From NCBI GenBank assembly GCA_017304945.1, contig JAFKLG010000082.1, forward strand, positions 1 through 57,267: a stretch of DNA of 57,267 nt, written 5' to 3'. Within the stretch, counting starts at the first letter, position 1; each line of letters opens with the position of its first letter. The translations under genes were made by a program, and so were the position numbers. Below, piece after piece: positions 34,603-43,572 of the stretch. The notes under the pieces were generated by a model, which was not told the DNA's origin, made no database searches, and worked only from the letters and a program-made list of their open reading frames with translations. Source of the stretch: Rhodospirillales bacterium. Its GTDB lineage: Bacteria > Pseudomonadota > Alphaproteobacteria > Acetobacterales > Acetobacteraceae.

Positions 34603-35733
34603 ATGTCCGCTTCCCGCCCTCTGGATGGCCTGACCGTCGTATCGCTCGAGCAGGCCGTCGCCGCCCCGTATTGCAGCTCCCGCCTCGCCGATGCGGGCGC
34701 CCGCGTCATCAAGATCGAGCGGCCGGAAGGCGACTTCGCCCGTGGCTACGACAAGGCCGCCAAGGGACTCTCCAGCTATTTCGTCTGGCTCAACCGCGGC
34801 AAGCAGTCGCTGGTCGCCGACATCAAGGACCCGGCCGACGTGGCCCTGCTGCACCGGATCCTGGCCAAGGCCGACGTGTTCATCCAGAACCTCGCCCCCG
34901 GCGCGGCGGCCCGCGCGGGCTTCGGCTCCGAGGCACTGCGGGCCCGCTATGAACGCCTGATCACGGTCGACATCTCGGGCTATGGCGACAGCGGCGACTA
35001 CGCGACGATGAAGGCCTATGACCTGCTGGTGCAGGCGGAATCCGGGCTGGCCATGATCACCGGTCATCCGGCCGGACCGGGCCGCGTCGGCGTCTCCGCC
35101 TGCGACATCGCCTGCGGCATGGCGGCCCATGCTGGCGTGCTCGAGGCGCTGATCGCGCGTGGCATCACCGGCAAGGGCAAGGGGCTCGCGGTCAGCCTGT
35201 TCGACGGCATGGCCGACTGGATGAACGTGCCGCTGCTGTTCTTCGAGGGCACCGGCAAGGCGCCGGAGCGGCTGGGCCTCGCGCATCCTTCGATCTGCCC
35301 CTACGGCGCGTTCCCGACCGCCGATGGCGCGCTGGTGCTGATCTCCATCCAGAACGAGCGCGAGTGGGCGGAGTTCTGCGCCAAGTTCCTGGGCGAGCCC
35401 GACCTGCCCCAGCGGGAAGGCTTCCAGACCAACGTGATCCGGGTCGCCAACCGGCCGGTCGTGGACGCCCATGTGGGCGCCGCCTTCGCGAAGCTGACGC
35501 GCGCCGAGGTCGCGGCGAAGCTGCGGGCCGCCAATACCGCCTATGGGTTCGTCAACGACGTGGCCGCCTTCTCGCACCATCCGGCGCTGCGCCGCGTCGA
35601 GGTGGAGACACCGAACGGGCCGGTTTCCCTCGCCGCGCCACCCGTCCTGCTCAGCGATGGTCCCCGCGCGCTCGGACCGGTGCCGGCGGTGGGCGCCGAT
35701 TCGGCGGCGATCCGAGCCGAGTTCGCCGGCTGA
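34603..35733 (+). CDS. CaiB/BaiF family (class III) CoA-transferase
   Basis: This 376-residue enzyme transfers CoA between acyl-CoA and a free acid in the cytoplasm. It begins PLDGLTVVSLEQAVAAPYCSSRLADAGA, then RVIKIERPEGDFARGYD, and has the catalytic aspartate in KAYDLLVQAESG (D140), equivalent to the active-site Asp of formyl-CoA transferase. The late HPSICPYGAFPTADGALVLIS block is also typical. It lies 119 bp after the ATPase gene and, with the acyl-CoA dehydrogenase, suggests a catabolic route through CoA thioesters. The substrate is unknown. Confidence 0.92.
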   Translation: MSASRPLDGLTVVSLEQAVAAPYCSSRLADAGARVIKIERPEGDFARGYDKAAKGLSSYFVWLNRGKQSLVADIKDPADVALLHRILAKADVFIQNLAPGAAARAGFGSEALRARYERLITVDISGYGDSGDYATMKAYDLLVQAESGLAMITGHPAGPGRVGVSACDIACGMAAHAGVLEALIARGITGKGKGLAVSLFDGMADWMNVPLLFFEGTGKAPERLGLAHPSICPYGAFPTADGALVLISIQNEREWAEFCAKFLGEPDLPQREGFQTNVIRVANRPVVDAHVGAAFAKLTRAEVAAKLRAANTAYGFVNDVAAFSHHPALRRVEVETPNGPVSLAAPPVLLSDGPRALGPVPAVGADSAAIRAEFAG

Positions 35734-35857
35734 CGGGGAGGCGCGCCGGCCGCGATCGGCGTGAACCGACGCGGGCGCCGCGGCGCCGCCCGGAGCTTGC
35801 CTCGGGGTATCCAAAGCCTCATTTGCGTTCGGCCCGACCGCACGCCACATAGGCGGC

Positions 35858-36490
35858 ATGAACCGCCGGTCCTTGCTGGTCTCCACCCTGTTGCTGCCCG
35901 TCGTTGCCGCGACCGCCGACGCGCAGCCGCGCTTCGATCCGTCCCCGCAGGATCGCGCCGACCTGGCGCGGATCGAGACGTATCTCAACGGGATCCACAC
36001 GCTGAAGGCCCACTTCCTGCAGGTCGCGCCGGATGGGCGGCTGAGCGAGGGCACGGCCTGGCTGCAACGGCCCGGCCGCATGCGGTTCGAATACAACCCG
36101 CCCGCGCCCTTCCTGCTGATCGCCAATCACGGGCTGCTCGTCTTCGTGGACAAGCAGCTCGCCCAGACCTCCAACATCCCGCTCGGCCGCACCCCGCTGG
36201 GCATCCTGCTCGCGGAGCAGGTGAAGCTGGCCGGGGACGTCACGGTGACGTCGCTGCAACGCCAGCCGGGGCAGATCCAGGTGTCGCTGACCAGATCCGC
36301 CTCGCCCGGCGAAGGGACGTTGACCCTGGTCTTCGCCGACGCGCCGTTTGCGCTGCGGCAATGGACGGTGCTGGATGCGCAGCGGCAGGAAACGCGCGTC
36401 ACGCTCTACAACGTCGAGCTCGGGGGCACCTTCGACCAGTCGCTGTTCGACGTGCTCGAGTCGCCTTACGCCCCGCGCCGCGGCGGCTGA
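35858..36490 (+). CDS. lolA: Outer-membrane lipoprotein carrier protein LolA
   Basis: This 210-residue periplasmic chaperone escorts lipoproteins from LolCDE to the outer membrane. It has an N-terminal signal peptide (MNRRSLLVSTLLLPVVAATADA, cleavage near residue 22). The mature protein shows the LolA pattern: YLNGIHTLKAHFLQ, GTAWLQRPGRMRFEYNPP and a C-terminal beta half ending DVLESPYAPRR. Length is normal for LolA. It appears to be a single gene, 124 bp after the CoA-transferase. Confidence 0.93.
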   Translation: MNRRSLLVSTLLLPVVAATADAQPRFDPSPQDRADLARIETYLNGIHTLKAHFLQVAPDGRLSEGTAWLQRPGRMRFEYNPPAPFLLIANHGLLVFVDKQLAQTSNIPLGRTPLGILLAEQVKLAGDVTVTSLQRQPGQIQVSLTRSASPGEGTLTLVFADAPFALRQWTVLDAQRQETRVTLYNVELGGTFDQSLFDVLESPYAPRRGG

Positions 36491-36527
36491 TGGCGGCGCC
36501 CGCCTGACGGGGCGGCGGACCCGCCGC

Positions 36528-37301
36528 TCACCCGCGCGGGCGGTTCAGGGGAACGACGGTCGGGATGGGGGCCGCGCGATAGGCGGCGAGGTCGCGGCCG
36601 GTTGCCCCGGCGGCGTCCGGTCCACGCGCGAGCGGCAGGATCCGCACCGTCTCCGACCGTTGGAACGGGGGCGCCACGCTGCGGGTCGCACCCCAGGCCG
36701 CCGCGAGTGGGGACGTCATGCCGGTCACCGGTCCAGCGGCGGGGGCGGCGAGTTCCTCGGGCCACACTGCCATGACCTGCCGCTGATACGGCTCTCCCAG
36801 TTCCGGGGTACTGGAGTGATAGGCGGCGGCTGCCTTGGCCCAGGAGCCGGTCTGTTCGAACAGCCGACGCAGGAAGCGCGCCGCGTAGGCGGCGTTGGTC
36901 GATGGGTCGAACGCCTGGTCGAGCGCGGGGAACGCGTTCGGATGGTGCATCAGGTTGACCTGCATGCACCCGACGTCGATCGAACGCACGCCACGGGCCT
37001 GCAGGCTGCGGACCGCGGCAATCGCCTCCGGCTTGCTCTGGAAATACTGGCCGTCGCCTTCCGCGTTGATCGTCCATGGCCAGGGATGGGTCGTGCCGGA
37101 GGCAGGGTCCCGCCGACCGCTCTCCACCCGGCCGATGGCGGCCAGCAGCGCGCGTGGGATTCCTTCGGCCCGCTCCGCCGCAGCAATCGCGCCTCGGCAG
37201 AGCAGACCGGCGCCGGCTGCGGGGGGATCGGAGACGAGCAGGGCCGTTGCCTCCCTTCCGAGCGAAAGGAGGATCAGCGCTGCAAGAATGAGCATGCGCA
37301 T
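36528..37301 (-). CDS. Lytic transglycosylase, SLT domain
   Basis: This 257-residue exported protein has a signal peptide (MRMLILAALILLSLGREATA) and an SLT lysozyme-like domain over residues about 35-185. The catalytic glutamate is E60 in LLAAIGRVESGRRDP. Other family blocks are SIDVGCMQVNLMHHPNAF and NAAYAARFLRRLFEQTGSWAKAAAAYHS. It would cleave peptidoglycan, making anhydromuropeptides. The C-terminal 70 residues are low complexity. The sequence pattern is common in transglycosylases associated with flagella or secretion systems, but no such genes are present. Confidence 0.9.
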   Translation of the reverse strand: MRMLILAALILLSLGREATALLVSDPPAAGAGLLCRGAIAAAERAEGIPRALLAAIGRVESGRRDPASGTTHPWPWTINAEGDGQYFQSKPEAIAAVRSLQARGVRSIDVGCMQVNLMHHPNAFPALDQAFDPSTNAAYAARFLRRLFEQTGSWAKAAAAYHSSTPELGEPYQRQVMAVWPEELAAPAAGPVTGMTSPLAAAWGATRSVAPPFQRSETVRILPLARGPDAAGATGRDLAAYRAAPIPTVVPLNRPRG

Positions 37302-37406
37302 GGGAAGGGTTTAGGCGCTCAGGGGTGAAGGAAGGCTTAACAGGCCCGATCCGGGGCAAATGCGCCACGGAGGGCGAACTTGCGATGTTGCGGCGCGAAA
37401 AATCGC

Positions 37407-37435
37407 TTGCAGACGAATGATCGGGGGGCTAGGTT
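37407..37435 (+). promoter_or_regulatory. Candidate sigma-70 promoter of the small RNA
   Basis: TTGCAG at 37407-37412 is separated by 17 bp from TAGGTT at 37430-37435. Spacing is ideal but each hexamer matches consensus only moderately. Start of transcription would fall near 37442, giving a transcript of about 90 nt ending at the terminator at 37502-37532. Confidence 0.4.
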
Positions 37436-37441
37436 CCGTTT

Positions 37442-37532
37442 CGCAGCAATGCGGTCCCTGACCGCGCTGTCTGCTTTCTTGGACGTTTCCTCCCTAAACT
37501 TGGCGGTGCCCACGGGCACCGCCTTTTTTTTT
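37442..37532 (+). ncRNA. Candidate alpha-r8 / MmgR (suhB-type) small RNA
   Basis: This stretch has a first hairpin (GCGGTCCCTGACCGC, 37451-37465), a single-stranded region with TTTCCTCCCT at 37486-37495 inside TTGGACGTTTCCTCCCT, and a strong terminator hairpin with nine T. The ten-base UUUCCUCCCU motif, exposed between two stems, is the hallmark I know for the alphaproteobacterial alpha-r8 family. MmgR of Sinorhizobium meliloti, a roughly 77-nt RNA linked to polyhydroxybutyrate control, is a member. The 5' end is an estimate from the promoter. A covariance-model search against the Rfam suhB/MmgR family would decide. Confidence 0.7.
37502..37532 (+). terminator. Rho-independent terminator of the small RNA
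   Basis: GGCGGTGCCC and GGGCACCGCC form a perfect ten-base stem (with the innermost pairs opening to make the loop), followed by nine consecutive T at 37524-37532. This is the strongest intrinsic terminator in the window. No protein gene ends just before it, which supports a short non-coding transcript. Confidence 0.9.
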
Positions 37533-37656
37533 CCGAGCCTGCCCGCCGTCGCGCCTCGGCGACTGCGGCCGCACGCGGGGGACGCGCCGACGGAACCGGC
37601 CGGACGCGGCAGCCGCGTTTCCGGCTCGTTCACCTTCGGCTGCCAGACTGGCGGCC

Positions 37657-39174
37657 ATGTCGGCGCGCCGCCCCTTCCATGTCATGGCCACGGTCAACAC
37701 CTTCGCCTTCGCAGGGATCGAGGCGGTCCCGGTCGAGGTGCAGGTGCAGATCTCCGCCGGCACGCCGGCCTTGTTGCTGGTCGGGCTGGCCGACAAGGCG
37801 GTGGCGGAGGCGAAGGAGCGGGTGCGCGCCGCCCTGGCCGCCATGGGCCTCTCGCTTCCGCCACGCCGCGTGCTGATCAACCTCCGCCCGGCCGATCTCC
37901 TGAAGGAGGGCAGCCATTTCGACCTCCCGCTCGCGCTGGGCCTGCTCGCCGCCATGGACGTGCTGCCGCGTGAGCAGATGCGCGAGTACGCGGCGCTGGG
38001 CGAACTGTCCCTGGACGGCTCGCTCACGCCCGTCGCCGGCGTGCTGCCCGCCGCACTCGGGGCCTCCGCGCGGGACCTCGGGCTGATCTGCCCGGCGGCC
38101 CAGGGTGGGGAGGCCGCCTGGGCCGGCCGCATCACCGTGCTCGCCGCGCCCGACCTGCTCGCGCTGGTCAACCATTTCCAGGGACGCCAGGTGCTGAGCC
38201 CGCCGGACAGCGCGGGGCTTGCGGAGGGCGCGCGCGAGCCGGACCTGGCCGAGGTGAAGGGCATGGAAATGCCCCGCCGTGCGCTCGAAATCGCCGCGGC
38301 AGGCGGGCACAACCTGCTGCTGGTCGGCCCGCCGGGAGCGGGCAAATCCATGCTCGCCGCCCGCCTGCCGGGGCTGCTGCCCGACCTGGTGCCCGCGGCG
38401 GCGCTGGAGGTGAGCATGGTCCACAGCGTCGCCGGCCTGCTCACGGGTGGCCGGCTGCTGAAGCGCCCGCCCTTCCGGGAGCCCCATCACTCCGCCTCCC
38501 AGGCGGCGCTGACCGGGGGCGGGCACCGGGCGCGGCCGGGCGAGGTGTCGCTCGCGCATCGCGGCGTCCTGTTCCTCGACGAGCTGCCGGAGTTCCCGCG
38601 GCCGGCGCTCGATTCGCTGCGCCAGCCGATGGAGACGGGGCGCACGACCGTGTCTCGCGCGACCGCGCACGTGACCTACCCGGCGCGATTCCAGTTGGTG
38701 GCGGCCATGAACCCGTGCCGCTGCGGCTGGCTGGACGATGCCGGGCGCGCCTGTGGCCGCGCCCCACGCTGTGCGGAGGACTACCAGAACCGGATCAGCG
38801 GGCCGGTGTTGGATCGCATCGATCTGACGGTCGCGGTGCAGCCCGCGAGCGCGGCGGAGCTGGCCCACGCGCCGCCGGGCGAGGCGAGCGCCCCGGTTGC
38901 CGCGCGGGTGGCGGCCGCGCGTCAATGTCAGACGGCGCGGCTTGGGGCGGGGCTGACCAATGCGGAGGCTGATCCCGCCACGATCCGGCTGACGCCCGAT
39001 GCGCAACGGCTGTTGGAGCAGGCGATGGAGCGGCTGCGCCTGTCGCCCCGGGGCTACACGCGCGTCCTGCGGGTCGGGCGCACGATCGCCGACCTTGCGG
39101 GGGAGGCGGTGGTCGGGCGGGTGCATGTGGCGGAGGCGCTGAGCTTCCGCCATCGGCTGCCGGGACGGGGATGA
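37657..39174 (+). CDS. comM: YifB/ComM-family Mg chelatase-like AAA+ ATPase
   Basis: This 505-residue protein has an N-terminal LonC-like ChlI domain (TFAFAGIEAVPVEVQVQISAG through LPLALGLLAA), an AAA+ core with Walker A VGPPGAGKSM near residue 225 and HRGVLFLDELPEF as Walker B, and a C-terminal Mg-chelatase lid (LRLSPRGYTRVLRVGRTIADLAG). ComM is a hexameric helicase that promotes branch migration in natural transformation and recombination. Most homologues begin near the second ATG at 37684, so that start is equally possible; neither has a clear ribosome-binding site. Confidence 0.92.
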   Translation: MSARRPFHVMATVNTFAFAGIEAVPVEVQVQISAGTPALLLVGLADKAVAEAKERVRAALAAMGLSLPPRRVLINLRPADLLKEGSHFDLPLALGLLAAMDVLPREQMREYAALGELSLDGSLTPVAGVLPAALGASARDLGLICPAAQGGEAAWAGRITVLAAPDLLALVNHFQGRQVLSPPDSAGLAEGAREPDLAEVKGMEMPRRALEIAAAGGHNLLLVGPPGAGKSMLAARLPGLLPDLVPAAALEVSMVHSVAGLLTGGRLLKRPPFREPHHSASQAALTGGGHRARPGEVSLAHRGVLFLDELPEFPRPALDSLRQPMETGRTTVSRATAHVTYPARFQLVAAMNPCRCGWLDDAGRACGRAPRCAEDYQNRISGPVLDRIDLTVAVQPASAAELAHAPPGEASAPVAARVAAARQCQTARLGAGLTNAEADPATIRLTPDAQRLLEQAMERLRLSPRGYTRVLRVGRTIADLAGEAVVGRVHVAEALSFRHRLPGRG

Positions 39175-39217
39175 GGCGGGGCGGCCCGTCGCTCGGGCCG
39201 GGTCGGCCGCCGCGGGC

Positions 39218-40167
39218 TCAGCTCTCGCCGCGCATGCGGGGATCGGTCGCGTCGCGCAATCCGTCGCCCACCATGTTGAGGCCGAGGACCAGGACCAGGA
39301 TGGCGAGGCCCGGCCAGACCGACAGCCAGGGTGCGTCGAGGATGTTCTCGAACCCTTCCCGCATCATGCCGCCCCAGGTCGCGGTGGGCGGCTTCACCCC
39401 GAGGCCGATGAACGACAGCGACGCCTCGGTGCGCACCGCGGTCGCCATCCAGAGCGAGCCCATGACCAGCACCTCGCTCAGGATGTTGGGCAGGACGTGC
39501 ACGAACAGGATGCGCAGATGGGAGAAGCCGAGCGCGCGGCCGGCCTCGATGAAGGCGCGTTCCTTCAGGGTGAGCACGGGGGCGCGGGCGATGCGTGCGA
39601 ACGGGGCGACCGCGGTGAGCGCGATGGCGAACACGAGGTTCACCAGCTCCGGCCCCAGCAGCGCCACCACGATCAGGCCCAGGATCAGGCTGGGGAACGA
39701 CAGCAGCACGTCCATGCACTGCATGACGAACAGGTCGAAGCGGCCGCCGACATAGGCGCTGACCATGCCGATGGTACCACCCACCGCGATCGCCGCGGCG
39801 ATGGAGGTGACCGCGACCAGCAGGGAGATGCGCGCGCCGTAGAGGATGCGGGACAGCACATCGCGGCCGTAACTGTCGGTGCCGAGGAGGTAGTCCCCAC
39901 CCGGCGGCGAGAGCCGGTCGACGATGTTCTGGTCGTTCGGATCGAACGGCGCGAGCCAGGGCGCGAACAGCGCGGCGGCGACGACCAGGGCGCAGAGCAG
40001 GAGCCCCGCCGCGGTGGCCGGATGCCGGGTGACGAAGCGCCACACGCTCCCCCCGAATTTGCGGAGAGGGGCAGCGGGCGGGCGCGGCGAGACGGCAGGT
40101 GCGCCCGCCTCGGCCGCGAGCCGGGCAGCGCCGAGCTGGGTCGCGGCGGCGCCGGTCGGGGCGCGGG

Positions 40168-40171
<4 letters not shown>
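39218..40171 (-). CDS. Dipeptide-type ABC transporter permease, DppC-like (second system)
   Basis: This 317-residue inner-membrane permease has an extended N-terminus, a first helix around residues 40-65, then GTDSYGRDVLSRILYGARIS and the EAA-like loop (EAGRALGFSHLRILFVHVLPN), ending DGLRDATDPRMRGES. The start is the GTG at 40171, overlapping the stop of the DppB-like gene as GTGA. It is the last gene of the leftward operon; no ATPase gene follows within the window, since the next gene is the convergent comM. Confidence 0.93.
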
Positions 40172-41106
<935 letters not shown>

Positions 41107-41143
41107 GGCACGGCCAGGTGGGCGAACGGGGTAGCGGGCACAC

Positions 41144-41226
41144 GCTCGTCATGGCCGGGCTTTGCGCCGGCCGTCCGCGCCAGCGCGCTTGCGCCGGCGA
41201 CGGCCAAGTCGGGTCCGGCCATGACG
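41144..41226. repeat. Palindromic intergenic repeat of the CGTCATGGCCGG family
   Basis: CGTCATGGCCGGGC near 41148-41161 is mirrored by CCGGCCATGACGG at 41215-41227, with a GC-rich inner hairpin (GCGCCGGCC and GGCCAAG region) between. The same family occurs at 31-146, 25022-25136 and 53321-53350. It lies within the second dipeptide-type operon between the unknown gene and the DppB-like gene. It could form an RNA hairpin that adjusts expression between the two halves of the operon. Confidence 0.65.
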
Positions 41227-41306
41227 GAACGTGCGTCGGTCCGGCCGTGGTGCAGGGACCCGCCGCGGTGGGGGCGCGTGTCGCGGTGGGGCGTGGCGGC
41301 CATGCG

Positions 41307-41882
41307 CTACTGTGCCGCCGTCCAGCTTTCCGAGAACGCCAGCGCCGAGGTGCTGAACGGGCGGCCCTCCCGCTGGGTCGGGAACGGCCGGCCGCGCGCG
41401 GCGACGCCGTTGCGGGTCACGCGCGCGCCCAGTGCCGGGATCAGGACCGTGCAGACGCCGTAGGGACGGGCCGGCGGCGGACCCGGCTGGGTGTGGATCA
41501 GCAACGGCTCGCCGGTCTCGTACCAGGTGAGATCGATCGTCTCGCCGTAGGCCTCGAGCCGTTCCGTCCAGGCGTCGCGGAACTCGCCCAGACGGGTGAA
41601 CCGCGCCTCGGCGGCCGGCAGGGAGAGGTCGGACAGCTCTGGGTTGAGCATGCCCTGCACGGTCGCTTGCAGCCAACGCGCCATGGCGATGTTGTCGGAC
41701 CAGATGCGCCAGCGATCGTCCGTCAGCTCGCTCTTCATGTAGAGCACATGGCCCGGTCCCGCCGGCGAGAACAGGATGCGCCAGAAGCTGGCATTGGTGC
41801 CGATCGGCCCGCCGTCGGTGTCACTGAGGCGGATGAATGGGTTCTCGCCGGTCAGGATGACGCGGTGGCTGTCGATGGACAT
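41307..41882 (-). CDS. Unrecognised protein within dipeptide-type ABC operon (191 aa)
   Basis: This 191-residue protein has no signal peptide and no membrane segments, so it is probably cytoplasmic. I do not recognise a family. It is rich in tryptophan and beta-prone sequence: GENPFIRLSDTDGGPIGTN, SFWRILFSPAGPGHVLYM, DDRWRIWSDNIAMARWLQ and a later IDLTWYETGEPLLIHTQPG. Its ATG follows AGGGGAAC. It sits 48 nt after the binding-protein gene and 200 bp before the permeases, in the same orientation, so it may modify, sense or hydrolyse the transported compound. Confidence 0.7.
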   Translation of the reverse strand: MSIDSHRVILTGENPFIRLSDTDGGPIGTNASFWRILFSPAGPGHVLYMKSELTDDRWRIWSDNIAMARWLQATVQGMLNPELSDLSLPAAEARFTRLGEFRDAWTERLEAYGETIDLTWYETGEPLLIHTQPGPPPARPYGVCTVLIPALGARVTRNGVAARGRPFPTQREGRPFSTSALAFSESWTAAQ

Positions 41883-41900
41883 GGTGTTCCCCTGATTTCC

Positions 41901-41934
41901 GTTTCCCTTGGGCTCACGTTTCCCTCGGGTTCAC
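41901..41934. repeat. Two tandem 17-bp repeats at a gene end
   Basis: GTTTCCCTTGGGCTCAC at 41901-41917 is followed directly by GTTTCCCTCGGGTTCAC at 41918-41934, with two differences. The second copy contains the stop codon of the binding-protein gene on the minus strand. It is probably a small slippage duplication in the 48-bp spacer. Confidence 0.6.
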
Positions 41935-43490
41935 TTGAAGTGCGTCGCCTCGGTGATCTGCGGACCGAGCGAGAGCGAGCCCTCGAGCTTGTAGCCGTAG
42001 TCGAGGTCGTCGTGACGGGCGAAGACCAGCAGCGTCTCGAACATCGGCACGGCGCAGACGTTGGCGATGATCTTCTTCTGCGCCTCGGCCCAGAGTGCGA
42101 GTTGCTTGGTGCGGTCGGTTTCCACCCGTGCGGCGTCGATCTCCTTGTCGGCGACGTTGCAGTGGCTGAAGTTGGTCACCGCGGTCGGTGTCTTGACGAT
42201 GCTGCGGCTGTGGAAGAATTGCGTCAGGGTGACGTCGGCGATCGGGAAGCGCGCCGCCGAGTAGTAGACCATCGGGCTCAGGTCCTGGCGGATCTGCTGA
42301 TGGAACGTGGCGTGTTCCACGACCTGCAGGTCGAGGTTGATGCCCGCCTTCTTGAGCTGTGCCTGGATGACCTGGGCGGCGGTCAGCATCTCGGGCAGCT
42401 GCGACTGGATCATCTTGACGGTGAGCCCGTCCGGATAGCCGGCTTCCTTCAGCAGCGCCTTGGCCTTGGCGACGTCGTTCCCGACCAGCCCGTTGTCGGC
42501 AGTGAAGCCCAGGTAGCCGCGTGGCACCACGCTCTGCGCCTCCCGGCTCACGTCCTTGCCCCGCCAGCGCACGAGTTCCGGGCGGTTGATCGCATAGGCG
42601 ACGGCCTGGCGGACGCGGATGTCGTCGAACGGCTTGACCGTGGTGTTGAGGTGGAGCTGCGCCTCTTCGGCGGGCTCGAAGATGTCGACGATCGTATGCG
42701 GGAGCGCCTTGGTGCGGTTGACCCAGGACTGATCGGCGCGGCCGTAGTTCAGGTCGATCTCGCCGTTCTGGAAGGCGAGGTCGCGCGAGGCGTCGGAGGG
42801 GATGAAGCGGTAGCTGATCGTCTTGATCTTCGGCGCGCCACGAAAATACGCGTCGTTTGCACGCAATTCGAGGGACTGGTTGGGCGTCACCGAGACGAAG
42901 GCGAAGGGTCCGCTGCCGATCGGGTTGCGCTTGAAGTCGTCGCCCTTCGCCTCGACCGCCTTCTTGGGGACGATGAAGCCCTGGGCGTAGTTGGTGACGA
43001 TGCCCAGCAGGTTGGGCACGTTCTCCTTCAGCACGATGCGGACGGTGTAGGGATCGACGGCCTCGATCGCCTGCACCGGGCGGAGTTCGGAAGCGAAGGC
43101 GGAGGTCTTGGAATCACCCGCCTTCTTCAGGCTGAACACCACGTCGTCGGCGGTGACCTCGCCGAGGCCGCCCTGCCACTGGACACCATGGCGGAGGTGG
43201 AAGGTCCAGGTGCGGCCGTCGGGGGAGCTCTCCCAGCTTTCCGCGAGGTCGGGCTCGAGCTTGGCCGGGTCGTTGCTGCCGGGCGGGAAGCGCACCAGGC
43301 CGTTGAACATCCAGGCGGCGACGATGCGGTCGATGGTCGAGACGGCGAAATGCGGGTCGAGCTGGCCCACGTCCTGGGCGGCGATGCCGACGGTCAGCGC
43401 GGTCTTCGGCGCCTGGGCGTGGGCGCCGCCGGGTGCGAGGAGGGCGGCGACGGCGAGGGACGTCGCCAGCAGGGCGGCGCGCAGCGTCAT
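41931..43490 (-). CDS. ABC transporter substrate-binding protein, family 5 (dipeptide/nickel type)
   Basis: This 519-residue periplasmic protein has a signal peptide (MTLRAALLATSLAVAALLAPGGAHA, cleavage near residue 25). It has the SBP_bac_5 pattern: LDPHFAVSTIDRIVAAWMFNGLVRF, PDLAESWESSPDGRTWTFHLRHGVQWQ and NPIGSGPFAFVSVTPNQSLEL. It is the first gene of a leftward operon that continues with an unknown protein and two permeases. Ligands in this family include peptides, nickel, glutathione and opines. It could also serve the binding-protein-less system at 1561-5436. Confidence 0.94.
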   Translation of the reverse strand: MTLRAALLATSLAVAALLAPGGAHAQAPKTALTVGIAAQDVGQLDPHFAVSTIDRIVAAWMFNGLVRFPPGSNDPAKLEPDLAESWESSPDGRTWTFHLRHGVQWQGGLGEVTADDVVFSLKKAGDSKTSAFASELRPVQAIEAVDPYTVRIVLKENVPNLLGIVTNYAQGFIVPKKAVEAKGDDFKRNPIGSGPFAFVSVTPNQSLELRANDAYFRGAPKIKTISYRFIPSDASRDLAFQNGEIDLNYGRADQSWVNRTKALPHTIVDIFEPAEEAQLHLNTTVKPFDDIRVRQAVAYAINRPELVRWRGKDVSREAQSVVPRGYLGFTADNGLVGNDVAKAKALLKEAGYPDGLTVKMIQSQLPEMLTAAQVIQAQLKKAGINLDLQVVEHATFHQQIRQDLSPMVYYSAARFPIADVTLTQFFHSRSIVKTPTAVTNFSHCNVADKEIDAARVETDRTKQLALWAEAQKKIIANVCAVPMFETLLVFARHDDLDYGYKLEGSLSLGPQITEATHFK

Positions 43491-43572
43491 GTGTGAGTCT
43501 CCCGTTTCGTTGTCGGGAGTCGTAGCAGGAAGTGCACTGGGCCGGCCATGGGGTCATCGCGGCCGCCTGGCC

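Larger units (their letters stand above)
37302..37656. other. Intergenic region with small RNA gene
   Basis: This 355-bp gap between divergent genes holds no protein gene I can support. Its right half contains a candidate small RNA with promoter, conserved motif and terminator, described separately. The remainder (37302-37406 and 37533-37656) shows no clear structure beyond a GC-rich segment just before comM. Confidence 0.6.

Noticed and set aside
37302..37656. Open frame 37380-37973 considered as a small protein gene
   Set aside because: It runs through the small RNA terminator and into comM in another frame, with no ribosome-binding site or domain.
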